Shown: in pieces, positions 6,357 through 8,579 of the stretch
Layout of the letters: each line of letters starts with the position of its first letter
Numbering within the stretch: the first letter of the stretch is position 1
Translations under genes and position numbers: made by a program
Assembly: GCA_913009915.1 (NCBI GenBank)
Contig: CAJVYZ010000090.1
Coordinates: 1-8,579, forward strand
DNA from: an uncultured Gemmatimonadota bacterium
Lineage (GTDB): Bacteria > Gemmatimonadota > Gemmatimonadetes > Gemmatimonadales > GWC2-71-9
Length of the DNA stretch: 8,579 bases
Direction of reading: 5' to 3'
The notes under the pieces: model-generated
The model's input: the letters and a program-made list of their open reading frames with translations, nothing else
Told to the model about the DNA's origin: nothing
The model's database searches: none

Positions 6357-6953
6357 GAGACATTCCTCCGAGCCAACGTGGCCAAGACCGGCGTGATCGT
6401 GGACGCGATTGACCGCGTTGTTCAAACGCTTGGCGGGAACCCACAACCGGGAGTAGCGCTGGACCCGACCACCGGCACCGGCACCGTGACAATGGACATG
6501 GACGGTGACGGCACCGACGACATGACCGTTGCGGGGAGCGTGGCGCTCAATGATCCTTCGATCGGTATCGCCGGCGGCGCAATACTGTCAATCGGCAGCG
6601 TCACCAGTCCGTCAGTCGAGAGCGGGAGCGGAACGGCGTTTCTGTCGGCGGCGAGTCCCACCGCATTGACTCTTAGCGCCAGTTCGGTGGGAACCCCATC
6701 GGCGGGCTTTCGCTCGGTCCACGGCACAACCATCGAGACACACGACATAGATGTCACCGCCGACTTCGGCGCCAGCCCGATCGTGGGGCACGCCTTGTCG
6801 AGTGCGCCTATCCTGGCGGGCTTCCTTCATTTCCACGTGCTCAGGGACGGTGTCAAGATCGAAGCGGACATGATCCTCGAGCCAGACGGGAGCGGCGGAT
6901 TCCGTGTGCGGGTTGTCAGCGAGGATGGTGGGATCGACTTCACCATCCCCTAG
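6351..6953 (+). CDS. Unrecognised protein, 5'-truncated, with a DxDGDG calcium-loop-like motif
   Basis: About 200 residues are visible. A GTG at 6378 could serve as a start, but the codons before it (EVETFLRAN) read as continuous protein and no ribosome site precedes it, so the gene probably lost its N-terminus at the breakpoint near 6350. After a helical stretch (VIVDAIDRVVQTL) comes DMDGDGTDD (near 6495-6521), an EF-hand/dockerin-like acidic loop. It is followed by Ser/Thr/Gly/Ala-rich strands and a C-terminal beta-rich part (FLHFHVLRDGVKIEADMILE, then GGFRVRVVSEDGGIDFTIP). The composition suggests a secreted or surface protein, but the signal region is missing. Its stop TAG (6951-6953) overlaps the stop of the convergent TPR gene within one CTAG. 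I do not recognise the family. Confidence 0.6.
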   Translation, partial: EVETFLRANVAKTGVIVDAIDRVVQTLGGNPQPGVALDPTTGTGTVTMDMDGDGTDDMTVAGSVALNDPSIGIAGGAILSIGSVTSPSVESGSGTAFLSAASPTALTLSASSVGTPSAGFRSVHGTTIETHDIDVTADFGASPIVGHALSSAPILAGFLHFHVLRDGVKIEADMILEPDGSGGFRVRVVSEDGGIDFTIP

Positions 6954-7597
6954 CCGGATGGCGTTCCCTCCGCGGCTGATAGATAGGCCTTGGCGGTTGG
7001 GTTCTCCGGATCGAGCACCAACACGTCGCCAAAGTGGCGCCGGGCGGACTCCAGATTCCCCTGCGCCACCTCGGCCAGCGCCAACTCGGTCAGGTACAGG
7101 GTGTCTGTGGGATAGGCCGTGAGCATCTTGGTGGCCACCTGGACCGCCTGATCCAGCTTGCCCTGCATCCGCAGCGCGAATGCCAGGCGCAGGTTGCCGT
7201 AGTAACTGTAATGATCGGTGCTGACTATCTGATAGGCGATCGCCTCGGCATCCCCGTACCGCTCTTGCGCCAGCAGCGGCAACAGATACCCCAACTTCGG
7301 TTCCAGGGCGTAAGGGGCCACCCGCATGGCCACTTGATAGTGCTCCAGCGCGTTGGCGTAGTTCTTACTCAGATAGTGGAGCCACCCGATACGGAGATTG
7401 ACGGTGTATCCCTCGGGATACGCCTGATGCACCGGTGCCAGAACTCGAATGGCGTTGCTGAAGTCCTCGGTTCTCTCGTAGTCGTAGGACCGGTGGTAGG
7501 CTCCGGCGATATCGAGTTCCTGGGCCGACAGCGGGACTGCACCGGCCACGAAGATCACGGCCAGGAAGATTCGCCGGGACATCTCGAACGCTCTCAT
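6950..7597 (-). CDS. Secreted TPR-repeat protein
   Basis: This is a 215-residue protein. The start is ATG 7597-7595, which overlaps the TGA of the preceding barrel gene as ATGA. A second Met at residue 6 (MSRRIFLAVIFVAGAVPLSA) could also serve as the start. Either way a signal peptide cleaved near SAQ-ELD sends it to the periplasm. The frame stays open upstream to 7969, but that part is antisense-like shadow of the barrel gene and is Arg/Gly-rich. The mature chain is made of tetratricopeptide helices at about 43-62, 65-98, 103-127, 134-164 and 168-201. TPR-like pieces include NYANALEHYQVAMRVAPYAL, GKLDQAVQVATKMLTAYP and GNLESARRHFGDVLVLDPEN. It is probably a protein-binding scaffold working with the barrel encoded just before it. 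Tandem TPR plus barrel resembles proteins such as YaiO, where both are one chain, but I cannot confirm that relation. The stop is shared in a CTAG with the convergent gene. Confidence 0.85.
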   Translation of the reverse strand: MRAFEMSRRIFLAVIFVAGAVPLSAQELDIAGAYHRSYDYERTEDFSNAIRVLAPVHQAYPEGYTVNLRIGWLHYLSKNYANALEHYQVAMRVAPYALEPKLGYLLPLLAQERYGDAEAIAYQIVSTDHYSYYGNLRLAFALRMQGKLDQAVQVATKMLTAYPTDTLYLTELALAEVAQGNLESARRHFGDVLVLDPENPTAKAYLSAAEGTPSG

Positions 7598-8451
7598 AAT
7601 GTGAACCCCAGGGAGAGGTATAGCGTGGTCAGGCTGACGTCCTCGTCGAAGCCGATGTCTCGAAACTGCTCGCTGAACAGGCCGACCGTGGCGGCGACGC
7701 TCGACCCGAAGGCGTACTTCAAGGACCCGCCGTAGCCGCCGGTATGCTTTTCTGAAAGATTGAACGCCATGAAGCCCCCCTGGCGGACGGCGAACACCTG
7801 CTCGCCGCTCCAGACGAAGGCGTTGGCGGTGAGCCTCCTGTAGTAGTAGGCCACGGAGGCCTCCAGCGACATGAAATTCTGTTCCCCCAGGCCAACCTCT
7901 TCCGACAACCCGATGTAGTGCCCCCGCACCTGGGCATAGAAGTATCGATACCCGCTGGTATCTCCCCAATTCATGCCGACTCCCGGGCTGAGTTGCAGTA
8001 CCGAGAGGCCCTGACCGTAGTTAGGGTACCGTGAGATAGCCACACCGACATCCGCATTCCAGACGTAGGGGACCCGGAGCCCCACATTCCCGAACACGAT
8101 CCCTCCTCCGTCGGTCAGGGGGTCGTTGGTGTCTATGAGGTGGGCGCCCACTCGAAAGGTCGCCGTGTTCGACGAATAGTTGTACGCCACCGTCACGTCG
8201 TTCTGCTCGAGGGTGAATCCGCCAAAATAGTTGATGCGCGTGCGGGTAACGCCGCCTTCGATGGCGTGTCCTCCTCCGAAAGCAACATAGGTGTACGCTC
8301 CGCCAACCAGGCCGTCGTCCTTGAGTACCGATCCTCTATATTGAAGCGCCGTTCCGTGGAGCAGCAGGTCTAGTCGTGTTTGATCCTGACCCCACACGGG
8401 GCCGGGAACGGCACCGAGAAGGACCACGAGGAAAATCATCCGGACCATCAT
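7594..8451 (-). CDS. Outer-membrane beta-barrel protein (start adjacent to adapter sequence)
   Basis: This gene gives 285 residues from ATG 8451-8449. The N-terminus MMVRMIFLVVLLGAVPGPVWGQ is a plausible signal peptide; Met5 (ATG 8439) could be the real start. The rest is dense in amphipathic strands (VAYNYSSNTATFRVGAHL, YFYAQVRGHYIGLS, SLEASVAYYYRRLTANAFVW, SVAATVGLFSEQ) and ends in TLYLSLGFTL. It has the look of a medium-sized barrel of 12-16 strands, though the terminal residue is Leu rather than Phe/Trp. It overlaps the TPR gene by ATGA, so the two are probably co-translated. Only one native base (8452) lies upstream before the sequencing adapter, so the ribosome site and promoter are lost and a true start further upstream cannot be excluded. 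Extending the frame upstream adds 30 residues encoded wholly by adapter and tail; these must be removed. Function unknown. Confidence 0.8.
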   Translation of the reverse strand: MMVRMIFLVVLLGAVPGPVWGQDQTRLDLLLHGTALQYRGSVLKDDGLVGGAYTYVAFGGGHAIEGGVTRTRINYFGGFTLEQNDVTVAYNYSSNTATFRVGAHLIDTNDPLTDGGGIVFGNVGLRVPYVWNADVGVAISRYPNYGQGLSVLQLSPGVGMNWGDTSGYRYFYAQVRGHYIGLSEEVGLGEQNFMSLEASVAYYYRRLTANAFVWSGEQVFAVRQGGFMAFNLSEKHTGGYGGSLKYAFGSSVAATVGLFSEQFRDIGFDEDVSLTTLYLSLGFTL

Positions 8452-8452
8452 T

Positions 8453-8518
8453 AGATCGGAAGAGCACACGTCTGAACTCCAGTCACACTGATATATCTCG
8501 TATGCCGTCTTCTGCTTG
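8453..8518 (+). other. Illumina TruSeq adapter (index ACTGATAT)
   Basis: Bases 8453-8486 are the TruSeq read-1 3' adapter beginning AGATCGGAAGAGC and ending CCAGTCAC. Bases 8487-8494 are the index ACTGATAT, which I recall as TruSeq index 25. Bases 8495-8518 are the P7 end (ATCTCGTATGCC through TTCTGCTTG). The match is full-length and in the correct order, so this is untrimmed library adapter, not genome. The true insert ends at 8452. Confidence 0.99.
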
Positions 8519-8579
8519 AAAAAAAAAAAACAACAAAACACAAATAAAACAAAGAAAAAAAAAAATAAATAAACACATC
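8519..8579. other. Poly-A-like sequencer tail after the adapter
   Basis: This is nearly pure A with scattered C, T and G. It begins immediately after the P7 end and is the signal seen when a sequencer reads beyond the end of the library molecule. Its composition is unlike the rest of the window. It carries no biological information. Confidence 0.95.

Noticed and set aside
5215..6396. Several plus-strand open frames of 60-157 codons across the exporter fragment
   Set aside because: All are Ser/Arg-rich shadows of the exporter frame, without motifs or ribosome sites.
2943..6446. A genuine exporter-Ig-propeller fusion protein
   Set aside because: A signal peptide and a ribosome site in the middle, a repeat spacer between the parts and a missing exporter N-terminus all favour separate pieces read through by chance.
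7598..7969. Upstream extension of the TPR gene by 124 codons
   Set aside because: The extension is Arg/Gly-rich and overlaps the barrel gene out of frame. A signal peptide and an ATGA overlap mark the start at 7597.
8519..8579. Natural poly-A tract or AT-rich promoter
   Set aside because: It begins exactly at the end of the P7 adapter, so it is sequencer read-past signal.

Overview
The window is high-GC bacterial DNA coding densely on both strands. Signal peptides, outer-membrane beta-barrels, an RND-type exporter and secreted beta-propeller/Ig-like proteins point to a Gram-negative with a large envelope repertoire. Acidobacteriota or Gemmatimonadota would fit, but nothing here fixes the phylum. 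No tRNA, rRNA, CRISPR array, transposase or integrase was seen.

Layout. (1) Positions 2-1829, plus strand: the 3' end of an outer-membrane barrel gene, then, one base after its stop, a membrane-anchored iron-sulfur/FAD/NAD(P) oxidoreductase whose domain order looks circularly permuted relative to thioredoxin-reductase-like flavoproteins. (2) Positions 4910-1894, minus strand: a two-gene unit made of a secreted three-Ig-domain plus LVIVD-type beta-propeller protein and a secreted YncE-like beta-propeller protein, joined by a TAG/GTG overlap. (3) Positions 4911-5063: a short spacer with word-like inverted repeats. (4) Positions 5064 to about 6350, minus strand: the C-terminal half of an RND/MMPL exporter. 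It lacks its N-terminal half and has no stop codon of its own. (5) About 6351-6953, plus strand: an unknown protein, also lacking its N-terminus. (6) Positions 8451-6950, minus strand: an outer-membrane barrel gene and a secreted TPR gene overlapping at ATGA. (7) Positions 8453-8579: not biological; an Illumina TruSeq adapter with index ACTGATAT, then a poly-A-like tail.

Two features limit interpretation. The adapter creates a false 30-residue N-terminus on the 8451-7594 gene if its reading frame is extended upstream. Near 6345-6353, two divergent genes both lose their 5' ends at the same place with no intergenic DNA. This marks a rearrangement breakpoint or an assembly chimera, so synteny across it should not be trusted.

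How the genes work together: the barrel/oxidoreductase pair suggests electron transfer linked to the envelope. The propeller pair suggests two co-made exported proteins of unknown substrate. The barrel/TPR pair suggests an outer-membrane structure with a periplasmic scaffold. The most notable biology is the permuted oxidoreductase with its two three-cysteine iron-sulfur motifs; no defence, mobile or biosynthetic system is visible.
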